This document shows, piece after piece, positions 45,208 to 52,434 of a stretch of 64,000 bases of DNA (positions are counted from its first letter, which is position 1; each line of letters starts with the position of its first letter). This stretch comes from Chitinophaga nivalis (GTDB taxonomy: Bacteria; Bacteroidota; Bacteroidia; Chitinophagales; Chitinophagaceae). The notes under the pieces are model-generated. The model ran no database searches, had not been told where the DNA came from, and was given only the letters and a program-made list of their open reading frames with translations. Location: assembly GCF_025989125.1 (NCBI RefSeq), contig NZ_JAPDNR010000001.1, positions 3,764,301 to 3,828,300 of the forward strand, in the 5' to 3' direction. The translations under genes were made by a program, and so were the position numbers.

Positions 45208-45221
45208 CCGGAAAGTGTTGT

Positions 45222-45254
45222 AAGGGGCTGATCATGTTGATCAGCCCCTTTTTT
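45222..45254 (+). terminator. Strong rho-independent terminator
   Basis: Perfect 13-bp stem (45222-45234 and 45238-45250; core GGGGCTGATCA) with 3-nt loop TGT and a T-run continuing to 45254. It ends the PepSY-like gene. Confidence 0.92.
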
Positions 45255-45334
45255 GTGGGCGTCATATGTGTATAGATCAGAAAGGTATTATATTAGAGGA
45301 AGAATGATTTTATTATCAACGCTAAAATAGTTGC

Positions 45335-45802
45335 ATGAAGCCCCTGATTATCCGAAAAGCCCCTGCAAACCTGTATGTTTTATTAGTGCTGGCCGTGTTG
45401 TTGTTGCTGTTTTTTTGCTATATTTTTTATGGATTTTTTACACCGGTAACGATATCCATTTTTACTGTTTTGAGTATCATTCCTGTATTGATGTTCAGCT
45501 ATGCGCTGCGCGAACTCATTAAAAAGACGCCTCAGCTTACCTTTACGCAGCAAGGGTTAATGTTGAAAGATAGCCGTTTTTATGCCTGGGAAAATATAGC
45601 CACCTTTATAAGCAGCACAGAGGAAACCGGGAGTGATAACGCCGGGCGCATCTACAAAAATTTTATCACGCTGTCATTGAAAGACGGAACTGCTGCGAAG
45701 ATAGCCATATCGCACCTGGATAGAGATGCCGCTGAAATCAGCTACCTGCTGGAGATGTATATGAAGAGAATCGATGACGCGGAGAAAAATAGGGCTGTCT
45801 AA
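45335..45802 (+). CDS. Small membrane protein with a PH-like C-terminal domain
   Basis: 155 residues. Two transmembrane helices (about residues 13-32 and 36-55) are followed by a soluble domain of about 95 residues with PQLTFTQQGLMLKDSRFYAWENIATF and FITLSLKDGTAAKIAISHLD. This resembles the STM3941/bacterial PH-like proteins common in Bacteroidota. It stands alone between a terminator and the peptide gene. Function unknown. Confidence 0.65.
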   Translation: MKPLIIRKAPANLYVLLVLAVLLLLFFCYIFYGFFTPVTISIFTVLSIIPVLMFSYALRELIKKTPQLTFTQQGLMLKDSRFYAWENIATFISSTEETGSDNAGRIYKNFITLSLKDGTAAKIAISHLDRDAAEISYLLEMYMKRIDDAEKNRAV

Positions 45803-46028
45803 AAGCTGCTGTTAATCGTAATAAAGATAGATCGTAACCGCAACAGGAGGCCATCAACTGCTATGTTGCGGTTTAACATGCAGGCAAATACAGGTACTAT
45901 ATCACCTTTTTCAGCGCGATAATGCCCCGTGATCGCAGAGAATAGCGGTAATATTGTATCGTATAACTTTATGATTTAAGTAGTATGGCATACGGATACA
46001 GTCCACTTTTTACTTAAAAATTAAGCGT

Positions 46029-46226
46029 ATGAAAAACTTAAAATCAGTCGGCAAGCGGCTTGCCAGAAGTGAACGCAAAGCTATCCATGGTGGAAGCAGC
46101 ATATCCAACAGGGGATGTGCGGACCAGATTTGCGGTGGCATAACCGGACTGGAGTGCTCACCGGATTGCCGTTGTGAACCGGCTCCGATCTGCTGTGATT
46201 TCCCGGGAAGGTGTGTGTGGCGCTAA
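46029..46226 (+). CDS. Cys-rich double-glycine leader peptide, 1
   Basis: 65 residues. The leader MKNLKSVGKRLARSERKAIHGG ends in the Gly-Gly signal typical of C39-peptidase ABC exporters and Bacteroidota natural-product precursors. The 43-residue remainder has eight Cys, spaced C-x4-C-x7-C-x3-C-x-C-x5-C-C-x5-C, which suggests disulfides or thioether chemistry. It shares leader and Cys framework with the peptide at 47933. No maturation enzyme or exporter is adjacent. It ends 2 bp from the decayed VOC gene on the other strand. Confidence 0.75.
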   Translation: MKNLKSVGKRLARSERKAIHGGSSISNRGCADQICGGITGLECSPDCRCEPAPICCDFPGRCVWR

Positions 46227-46228
46227 CA

Positions 46229-46490
46229 TCACAGGCCTTCCATGTAAAAGACATTAAATTTATGACCATCCGGGTCGGAAAAAACGAATCCATAATATCC
46301 TGCTCCCAATGCTTCCGGCCCGGAAATAACTTGCCCGCCGGCTATCTCCGCTTCCTTTGCCCAAGATTTACTTGGTCTGTGCTTTCCGCGGAAAGGGTGA
46401 ACACAATTTCGTTGACCGCATGTGAGTCAGCAATCTCATTTGGCGCAATCAGCCACATAAATTGTCGTATTCACCACGCATGACTATGCC
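46229..46490 (-). pseudogene. VOC-family (glyoxalase/bleomycin-resistance-like) gene remnant
   Basis: Read on the minus strand, three segments in shifting frames join into one VOC C-terminal half: MRGEYD, then FMWLIAPNEIADS to ESTDQV, then SWAKEAEIAGGQV to SDPDGHKFNVFYMEGL and a stop. Each join needs one missing base (near 46465 and 46349). The N-terminal half is absent. The SDPDGHKFNVFYM ending is the VOC signature. The gene is dead. Confidence 0.75.
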
Positions 46491-46580
46491 TGGCAGGAAT
46501 TAACTTTGTGGTATCATCCCGATATGAAAAGAATGCGTCGGGGTAGTGACGCAACATTTATTTATTTTAAAAAAGAACTT

Positions 46581-46811
46581 ATGTCCTTTCAGGCTTATCT
46601 CGACAACATTCAAAAGAAGACCGGTAAAACAGCAGATGATTTTAAAAAACTGGCAGATGCAAAAGGATTTTCCGACAAGGGGGTATTAAAACCAGCCGTA
46701 AAAGCCACCCAGGTGACCAACTGGCTGAAAGAAGAGTTTGAACTGGGGCATGGTCATGCCATGGCGGTTTACGCCTTACTAAAGGGCATTAAAGAAGAAG
46801 GTAGTAAATAA
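46581..46811 (+). CDS. DUF4287-family small protein
   Basis: 76 residues from ATG 46581 (MSFQAYLDNIQKKTGKT), the conserved start of DUF4287 proteins; the frame extends 75 bp upstream but without family similarity. Other family features are DDFKKLADAKGF, VKATQVTNWLKEEFELGHGHAMAVYALLKG. It is cytoplasmic and of unknown function, often found next to other small proteins. An A-rich stretch precedes the start. Confidence 0.85.
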   Translation: MSFQAYLDNIQKKTGKTADDFKKLADAKGFSDKGVLKPAVKATQVTNWLKEEFELGHGHAMAVYALLKGIKEEGSK

Positions 46812-46822
46812 GATCAGGAAAT

Positions 46823-46859
46823 AAAAAAGCAGGACCGCATGCGTGCGATCCTGCTTTTT
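46823..46859. terminator. Bidirectional terminator between convergent genes
   Basis: AAAAAGCAGGA / TCCTGCTTTTT stem around a GC-rich loop, with an A-run on the left and a T-run on the right. It serves the DUF4287 gene (plus) and the GNAT gene (minus). Confidence 0.88.
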
Positions 46860-46875
46860 CCCGGCAGGTAGCCGG

Positions 46876-47385
46876 TTATAATTTTTTCTCCAGGATATAC
46901 ATATCCAGGGGCGCTTTGAGTATACCAAATGTTTCAGGGATATCCAATGGAATCATCTCACCGGTTTTTACATAACCCCGGCGTTCATACCAGCTGATTA
47001 ATTCATACCGGGTACTGATAACTGTCATGGTCATGGTGAATTTGTTATGGTTGACCGCAATGGCTTCCGCTGCCTGCAATAATTGCCGGCCTATGCCTTT
47101 ATCCTGGAGTAGCGGAGATACCGTGAGCAGGCCCAGGTACATCTTTTCTCCTTTTACCTGTAGGTACACACAGCCTTTTATTTGTTGATCTTCAGCTGTA
47201 TATTTTAGTATTGTCGTATCGGTATCCGCTATATAGCGGGCCAGGCTGGCGGCATCAATCCGCTGTCCGCCTATCATATCCGCTTCGGATGTCCAGCCTT
47301 GTTTGGACACTTCTCCGCGATAAGCGCTGTTAATTAATGCAACCAGCTGTGGTATATCGGTATCAGTAGCTTTGGTAAAGTGCAT
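46876..47385 (-). CDS. GNAT-family N-acetyltransferase
   Basis: 169 residues starting at ATG 47385 (MHFTKATDTDIPQLVALINSAYRG); the longer frame adds 11 unlikely residues. The acetyl-CoA site is clear in LGLLTVSPLLQDKGIGRQLLQAAEAIA (Q/R-x-x-G-x-G/A as QDKGIG), and WYERRGYVKTGE is the usual C-terminal strand and loop. It transfers an acetyl group to an unknown amine. It stands alone, convergent with the DUF4287 gene. Confidence 0.9.
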   Translation of the reverse strand: MHFTKATDTDIPQLVALINSAYRGEVSKQGWTSEADMIGGQRIDAASLARYIADTDTTILKYTAEDQQIKGCVYLQVKGEKMYLGLLTVSPLLQDKGIGRQLLQAAEAIAVNHNKFTMTMTVISTRYELISWYERRGYVKTGEMIPLDIPETFGILKAPLDMYILEKKL

Positions 47386-47932
47386 AATATTTGTTTGAAA
47401 GCGATGTAAAATAAGCAATATGTCCGGAATTAAACAGGTTGCTTATCTAGTGTTGCGCATTCTTATAGCAAGCAGTTGTAAAATGTAATATGCATTTGCT
47501 ATATTACACAGGATACCAGTTCGTGTATCGCTGTATCCCGTGATGAAATATCCCGTTATGATTTGGTGTGAACGCGCTATCACCTGTTTTGTTTATTAAC
47601 ATATCATGTACCTGATTACAATGCTTTAACAGCTATTCATCTCATCAACCAGCAATCCCCGGTGAATGCCGGATATATAAAAAGTGACAGCCTGATAGGA
47701 TCGGAGATGCTTTTTCTCTATTCGATTTTATGCATCATGTACAAGCACAGGTCACTTAAATTAACAGGAGGGAAGCTGGCGCTTTCACGGGTATGATGTA
47801 TGCAGGTATCCAACCTGCCGGATACCCTGGCTTTTAAACAGCAGTTGTCGGTTATCATTTTTAAATAAGGTGAATCATCTTCATTATAACCACTGCTGTA
47901 GCAGTATTTTTTAAACCTTTAAATTTTATACC
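47386..47932. other. 547-bp non-coding stretch before peptide 2
   Basis: No credible gene on either strand. Near its right end is a short hairpin, ACTGC-TGTA-GCAGT (47892-47905), followed by ATTTTTT, only 27 bp before the peptide start. It could be a leader attenuator or a weak terminator. Nothing else stands out. Confidence 0.4.
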
Positions 47933-48118
47933 TTGAAAAAAGTACAGGCGTTAAACAAAAAGCTGACAAGAGATGTATTGAGAAGTATTGTAGGCGGAGG
48001 AAAGGCATACCCATGTCCGGATGTGATATGTAACAACGTTACGAATGGTACCTTATGTACCCGGACAGTAGGTTGTACCTGCAGTTTGGTTTACAAACAA
48101 TGTCACCATATTAACTAA
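47933..48118 (+). CDS. Cys-rich double-glycine leader peptide, 2
   Basis: 61 residues with a TTG start (47933); no in-frame ATG is available. Leader MKKVQALNKKLTRDVLRSIVGG ends in a Gly-Gly cleavage site. The core has six Cys, C-x4-C-x8-C-x5-C-x-C-x6-C, matching the first six Cys of the peptide at 46029, including Ile before the second Cys. A strong hairpin follows. No processing or export genes are adjacent. Likely a secreted disulfide-rich or post-translationally modified peptide; activity is unknown. Confidence 0.72.
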   Translation: MKKVQALNKKLTRDVLRSIVGGGKAYPCPDVICNNVTNGTLCTRTVGCTCSLVYKQCHHIN

Positions 48119-48122
48119 TGGT

Positions 48123-48154
48123 ATAAGGCTGCTTTATCCGTAAAGCAGCCTTAT
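48123..48154 (+). terminator. Perfect hairpin after peptide 2
   Basis: 14-bp perfect stem ATAAGGCTGCTTTA / TAAAGCAGCCTTAT with loop TCCG, 5 bp after the stop. No extended T-run follows, but stem quality and position suggest a terminator or 3'-end stabiliser. Confidence 0.65.
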
Positions 48155-48381
48155 GATCGGTTGAGCAGCAATCCTGCTGCGACACGCTTTATTAGTATAA
48201 CAAAGCGCATTGGATAAATGGATAAATACATAATCGGAGTAAGGCTCGTATTCCGTCAATATTGGTTATTTTAGTAGGGTAGTCCGGCGTTGTAAACAGT
48301 AGGCTTTTTCTTTTCAAAGAAGATGAAGGGTTATAACAACATCATTTGTCATTCCTATGAATGACTCATCTACTTATAGAG

Positions 48382-50337
48382 ATGTACATCTATAATCATT
48401 CCAGGAAAAGGATTATACAACTCCTCATTTTGGGAGTTGTGTTGATTTTTATTACCCGGCTATTCTTCATGCAGGTAGTAGAAAAAAAGTATTCCAAACT
48501 GGCGGATGCCAATGCCGTATTACGTGAGGTGGTATACCCCAGTCGTGGTTTGATCTATGACCGCAAGGGACGAAGCATATTGGAGAATGATGCGATGTAC
48601 GATCTGGTGGTCACCCCGGCCAATGTGAAACATATTGATACTACTTATTTATGCGAATTGCTGCAGATAGATACTGCGGAGTTTAAAAAGCGGATACTTA
48701 CGGCTATTATTAAAAACGGACGCGTACGGTCGTCGGTATTTGCACCTTTGCTGTCGCAGCAGATATACGGCAAGCTCGAAGAAAGCATGTATCTGTTCCA
48801 GCCGGGTTTTGAACTGGTATTACGACAGATCCGCTTTTATCCCTATGCGGCAGGCGCCAATATATTGGGATACATCAGCGAAGTGTCTCCGCAAATGCTG
48901 ACCAATCCCCGTTTCAGCGCTTATCAGATGGGCGATTACCTGGGAATGACCGGCCTGGAAAAAACGTATGAAACCGTATTGATGGGGCAACGGGGTATCC
49001 GGTACCGGGTGAAGGATAACCTGAACCGGCCGCAAGGACCTTACGAAAACGGGGAATTCGATACCGCTGCTATTGCCGGTAAAAACCTGCGGTTATCATT
49101 GGACGTGGAGCTACAACAATTAGGAGAGCGGTTGATGCGGAATAAAATAGGCAGCATTGTGGCTATTGATCCGCAAACGGGTGGTATACTGGCGATGGTG
49201 AGCAGCCCCACTTTCAACCCCAATCTGCTGACCGGTAGCTACCGGGCGCGTAATTTCAGTAAACTGTTTACAGATACCACCAAGCCTTTATTTAACCGCG
49301 CGATACAAGGTACCTACCCGCCCGGATCGTCCATGAAACCTTTAACCGCACTGATAGCCCTGGATGAAGGGCTGATTACTTCCAGCTTTGGATATCCCTG
49401 CCGCGGCGCTTACGTGGCTTGTAACCGACCTATTAAATGTGAGCATAGTGAGCCGGGGCATGCCGCCAATCTGCGGCTGGCTATTTCTCATTCCTGTAAC
49501 GCCTACTTTGTGAACCTGTATCGGATGGAGGTGGACGCAAAAAAATGGGGTAATACCCGCAAAGGCCACCAGCGATGGTTTGATTACATGACATCCTTTG
49601 GTTTGGGCCATCGTTTAGGGATTGATGTTCCCGGTGAATATCCGGGCTATGTGATAGATACCATCGGGATGAATAAAAGATATCGCGGGCAGTGGAGTTC
49701 CTGTACGGAATTATTTGTGGGTATGGGACAAGGCGCGGTGTCTGTTACGCCACTGCAGATGTCCAATGCCATGTGTATCATTGCCAATCACGGGTATTAC
49801 TATCTGCCGCATTTTGTATCCGGAATAGATAATGATGAAGCGGACCTCTTGAAAAAATACAAAGAAAAACATGTGGTAGCACGGGTATCGGATACCACCT
49901 ACAAATCGGTTATCTATGGTATGCAGGATGTGGTGGCCAGTGGTACCGGCCGCAGGGCACAGGTAGAAGGCGTCATGGTGTGTGGTAAAACAGGGACGGC
50001 AGAAAACAATGCCATGGTAAACGGAAAACTGACGAAGTTGAAAAACCATGCTTTTTTTGTTGCTTTTGCCCCTCGTGATAATCCCCGGATAGCCATTACC
50101 GTATTGGTGGAAAACTCGGGTTATGGTGGTACTTTCTCTGCGCCCATTGCAGGTTTAATGATAGAGAAATACCTGAAGGATAGTATCTCCGTCAAAAAGA
50201 GGGAAGTCATGAGAACGATGCTCGATTATAATACCATTGATCCGGTGGTACGTAAGCAATCGGTGCTGGATTCTTTAAACGGAGCAGTCGCCAAACTGAC
50301 CAGTGCGGAAATACTTAAACTTTATTTTGGCTGGTGA
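48382..50337 (+). CDS. mrdA: Penicillin-binding protein 2 (stand-alone copy)
   Basis: 651 residues from ATG 48382 (MYIYNHSRKRIIQ), which aligns with family starts better than the ATG 21 bp upstream. One N-terminal membrane anchor is followed by a periplasmic dimerisation domain (VVYPSRGLIYDRKGRSILEN) and a transpeptidase domain. Catalytic motifs are SSMK (Ser316), SCN (Ser371) and KTGT (Lys536). It cross-links peptidoglycan for rod-shape elongation. In Bacteroidota mrdA normally lies with mreCD and rodA; none is here, so this is probably a second copy. A beta-lactam-tolerant or specialised role is possible but unsupported. Confidence 0.9.
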   Translation: MYIYNHSRKRIIQLLILGVVLIFITRLFFMQVVEKKYSKLADANAVLREVVYPSRGLIYDRKGRSILENDAMYDLVVTPANVKHIDTTYLCELLQIDTAEFKKRILTAIIKNGRVRSSVFAPLLSQQIYGKLEESMYLFQPGFELVLRQIRFYPYAAGANILGYISEVSPQMLTNPRFSAYQMGDYLGMTGLEKTYETVLMGQRGIRYRVKDNLNRPQGPYENGEFDTAAIAGKNLRLSLDVELQQLGERLMRNKIGSIVAIDPQTGGILAMVSSPTFNPNLLTGSYRARNFSKLFTDTTKPLFNRAIQGTYPPGSSMKPLTALIALDEGLITSSFGYPCRGAYVACNRPIKCEHSEPGHAANLRLAISHSCNAYFVNLYRMEVDAKKWGNTRKGHQRWFDYMTSFGLGHRLGIDVPGEYPGYVIDTIGMNKRYRGQWSSCTELFVGMGQGAVSVTPLQMSNAMCIIANHGYYYLPHFVSGIDNDEADLLKKYKEKHVVARVSDTTYKSVIYGMQDVVASGTGRRAQVEGVMVCGKTGTAENNAMVNGKLTKLKNHAFFVAFAPRDNPRIAITVLVENSGYGGTFSAPIAGLMIEKYLKDSISVKKREVMRTMLDYNTIDPVVRKQSVLDSLNGAVAKLTSAEILKLYFGW

Positions 50338-50427
50338 AAGCGCTTATGCTGCCAGTGCTGCAGTGCTGATTTATCTGGCTGTATTATTTTAGCAGGGGAC
50401 GCATAAGAATGATAGCACAATATATAA

Positions 50428-50435
50428 TAGCTTTG
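50428..50435 (+). promoter_or_regulatory. Candidate -7 element of the Crp/Fnr gene (TAGCTTTG)
   Basis: Exact TAnnTTTG, placing a start site about 40 bp before the 50481 ATG. No TTG is visible at the usual -33 position. Confidence 0.4.
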
Positions 50436-50480
50436 TAGCAGCGTCGCAGATAAAAGTATGAGCTGCCGGCGCTGGTTGAT

Positions 50481-51050
50481 ATGCAGGAAAAACTCAGGGC
50501 ACATATAGAAAAGATAGTACCACTGACGGATGAAGAGTTCGCATTTATAAGTGCGCATTTCACCACCGAAGTATATAAAAAGCGCGCCTGGCTGATTCAG
50601 CAGGGAGAACGGGTGCGACATGTTTATTTTGTGGTATCGGGGCTGTTGATGTTGGTACATCACGATGAACAGGGAAAGCAGCATATTGTTTCCTTTGCGA
50701 TGGAAGACTGGTGGGAGAGTGATTTCCTGGCCTATTACACCGGCACTCATGCAACCCTGTCATTGCAGTGCCTGGAAGATACGGAGGTGTATTGCCTCAC
50801 GCTGGAACACTACCAGCAACTATGTGCAGGCCTCCGGAAGATGGAACATTTTTTTCTGCAAAAATCTACAGCAGGACATATCGGATCGCAGCAACGTATT
50901 TTGTCCTTTCTTACTGCCAATGCCCGTGAGCGTTATGAACAACTGCTCAGGCGGTATCCTGCCCTGTTACAACGTGTACCTAAAACCTTACTGGCTTCCT
51001 ATCTCGGTGTTTCGCGCGAAACCCTCAGCCGGATCTGGCGCTCTGCCTAG
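50481..51050 (+). CDS. Crp/Fnr-family transcriptional regulator
   Basis: 189 residues. The N-terminal cyclic-nucleotide-binding-type barrel shows LIQQGERVRHVYFVVSGLL and WWESDFLAYYTG. The C-terminal winged helix shows VPKTLLASYLGVSRETLSRIW. There are no Fnr-type Cys clusters. The gene precedes a RidA-family gene, and a TGTGA-N6-TCACA site lies between them, so it may control ridA and possibly itself. Confidence 0.92.
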   Translation: MQEKLRAHIEKIVPLTDEEFAFISAHFTTEVYKKRAWLIQQGERVRHVYFVVSGLLMLVHHDEQGKQHIVSFAMEDWWESDFLAYYTGTHATLSLQCLEDTEVYCLTLEHYQQLCAGLRKMEHFFLQKSTAGHIGSQQRILSFLTANARERYEQLLRRYPALLQRVPKTLLASYLGVSRETLSRIWRSA

Positions 51051-51073
51051 CTTTATTTCCATCCGTTCGTTAT

Positions 51074-51089
51074 TGTGATGTTTGTCACA
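51074..51089. promoter_or_regulatory. Crp/Fnr-type operator TGTGA-N6-TCACA
   Basis: Exact match to the classical CRP consensus, 24 bp after the regulator stop and about 90 bp before the RidA ATG. Centred about 56 bp upstream of the start site implied by the promoter candidate at 51104-51131. Confidence 0.65.
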
Positions 51090-51103
51090 CAAAAAAAAGG
51101 GTA

Positions 51104-51131
51104 TTGTACGCACCTTTGGCGGGTACAATTT
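51104..51131 (+). promoter_or_regulatory. Candidate promoter of the RidA gene, inside an inverted repeat
   Basis: TTG (51104-51106), 17-bp spacer, TACAATTT (51124-51131). ATTGTAC / GTACAAT arms (51103-51109 and 51123-51129) flank the spacer, and a second pair, ATTGTG / CACAAT, lies at 51142-51162. The -7 element deviates from TAnnTTTG. Confidence 0.4.
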
Positions 51132-51178
51132 TTTACTGACTATTGTGTCTGTAAGGCACAATGCAATAACGTAAACCC

Positions 51179-51568
51179 ATGGAAAAAAAAGTAGTCAATC
51201 CCTGGCAATGGCAGGATGAACGCAGTTATGTGCAGGCGGTGGAAGTAAAGGCGATAACAGGTACCCTTTATTGTTCCGGGCAGGCAGCCATACATGCGGA
51301 TGGTACCAACAGTACCGGCGATATGAAAGCCCAGTTGATATTATCACTGCAAAACCTGGAACAGGTGATTCAAGAGGCAGGATATGCATGCAGTGGTATT
51401 GTGCGGTTGAATATTTATACCACCTCCACGGCGGAGCTATTCTCCTGCTTTGATATCTTTCAGCACTGGATTGCACAGCATGGTATCCGGCAGGCAAGTA
51501 CGGTGCTGGAGGTGAAAAGCCTTTTTGAAACCTTGAAGGTTGAACTGGAAGCTACCGTAGTGAAGTAA
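51179..51568 (+). CDS. RidA/YjgF-family protein
   Basis: 129 residues. RidA features are TLYCSGQAAIHADG, DMKAQLILSLQNLEQVIQEAG, IVRLNIYTT and STVLEVKSLFETLKVELEATVV. Canonical RidA enzymes hydrolyse reactive imines and enamines using an Arg in an (N/R)-x-R-V-E-I-type segment; here the corresponding position reads KVELEA and the Arg is not obvious, so this may be a non-canonical subgroup. Cytoplasmic. Its position after a Crp/Fnr gene with an operator between suggests regulation by that protein. Confidence 0.88.
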   Translation: MEKKVVNPWQWQDERSYVQAVEVKAITGTLYCSGQAAIHADGTNSTGDMKAQLILSLQNLEQVIQEAGYACSGIVRLNIYTTSTAELFSCFDIFQHWIAQHGIRQASTVLEVKSLFETLKVELEATVVK

Positions 51569-51593
51569 CTGCTTTAAAAGAAGAGACACGGCT

Positions 51594-52424
51594 TTAGAAA
51601 TGATAAAGTATACCAACGCCAATACCTATGTAGGATGCATTGGCGGGATTGTAGAGCCGTGGCTCCGGTTGATTGGGATCGTTGGGCGCATCAAAGAACC
51701 CCGACTTTCTGTATACCCATGATTTCTGACTGGTAGTCAGCTGCGGTAGCTGATCCACGCCATTGATGGTGTTTTGCGTATAATGCCCCCGGTCTATGGA
51801 TAAAGAAAGCATTTGGCCGTTGATTTCTGTAAAGAGGGATATGGCCTCCGCAACACGGAATGACAGCCCAAAACAGGCAGAAAAGCCTACTTTGGCTTTT
51901 GCCTGTTCCTGCGACGTGGTCACCAGCTGGATACCCTGGGCATCTGTGATGAACTGCACATTCACATGCTCATGACGCCGGGTGTTGACGGCAATGGCCA
52001 GTCCCAGTTTGGTATAGATAGACAGCAGATCACCACTGTTACGAATGACAATGAGTGGCTTGAAAAGCACACTGCGGGCATAATCGGTCACATCGCCATT
52101 GATACTATCTTCCGTACCATTGTAGTAGGCGCGCATCTTTTGTCCCATCAGGTATTCTACATTCACTTCAAAGCCAAAGTTGGGGTTGATCATCTTGCCG
52201 ATGCCCAGCTGGAAATTTACGCCCTTGCCATAAGAACCATAAATACCTTTGGTATAGGCTTTTCCCTGGACGGTTACTTCTGCCTCATTGATCTTTTGCG
52301 GATTGCCGGCAAAACCATAGGTGGTTTTGAAAATGAGATAGGGAGCCGTGCTTTGCGCTGCAGCGGTAGTGGTGAACAGCAGCAGGAGGCAGGCCAGGTG
52401 TATCGTCAGACTATTGATCTTCAT
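51594..52424 (-). CDS. Outer-membrane beta-barrel protein
   Basis: 276 residues with an N-terminal signal peptide (LLLLFTTTAAAQ), alternating strands with aromatic girdle residues (NFGFEVNVEYLMG, SYIGIGVGILYHF) and a C-terminal Phe, as in small outer-membrane barrels. It starts 10 bp after the end of the M19-like gene on the same strand, so the two are probably co-transcribed. No specific function is readable. Confidence 0.75.
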   Translation of the reverse strand: MKINSLTIHLACLLLLFTTTAAAQSTAPYLIFKTTYGFAGNPQKINEAEVTVQGKAYTKGIYGSYGKGVNFQLGIGKMINPNFGFEVNVEYLMGQKMRAYYNGTEDSINGDVTDYARSVLFKPLIVIRNSGDLLSIYTKLGLAIAVNTRRHEHVNVQFITDAQGIQLVTTSQEQAKAKVGFSACFGLSFRVAEAISLFTEINGQMLSLSIDRGHYTQNTINGVDQLPQLTTSQKSWVYRKSGFFDAPNDPNQPEPRLYNPANASYIGIGVGILYHF

Positions 52425-52434
52425 AAGGGCAGCT

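Noticed and set aside
46211..46483. 90-codon plus-strand frame next to peptide 1
   Set aside because: It is the antisense of a recognisable decayed VOC gene on the minus strand.
47386..47932. Hidden small gene in the gap before peptide 2
   Set aside because: Short frames here lack a plausible start, a signal or Gly-Gly leader, or any family resemblance.
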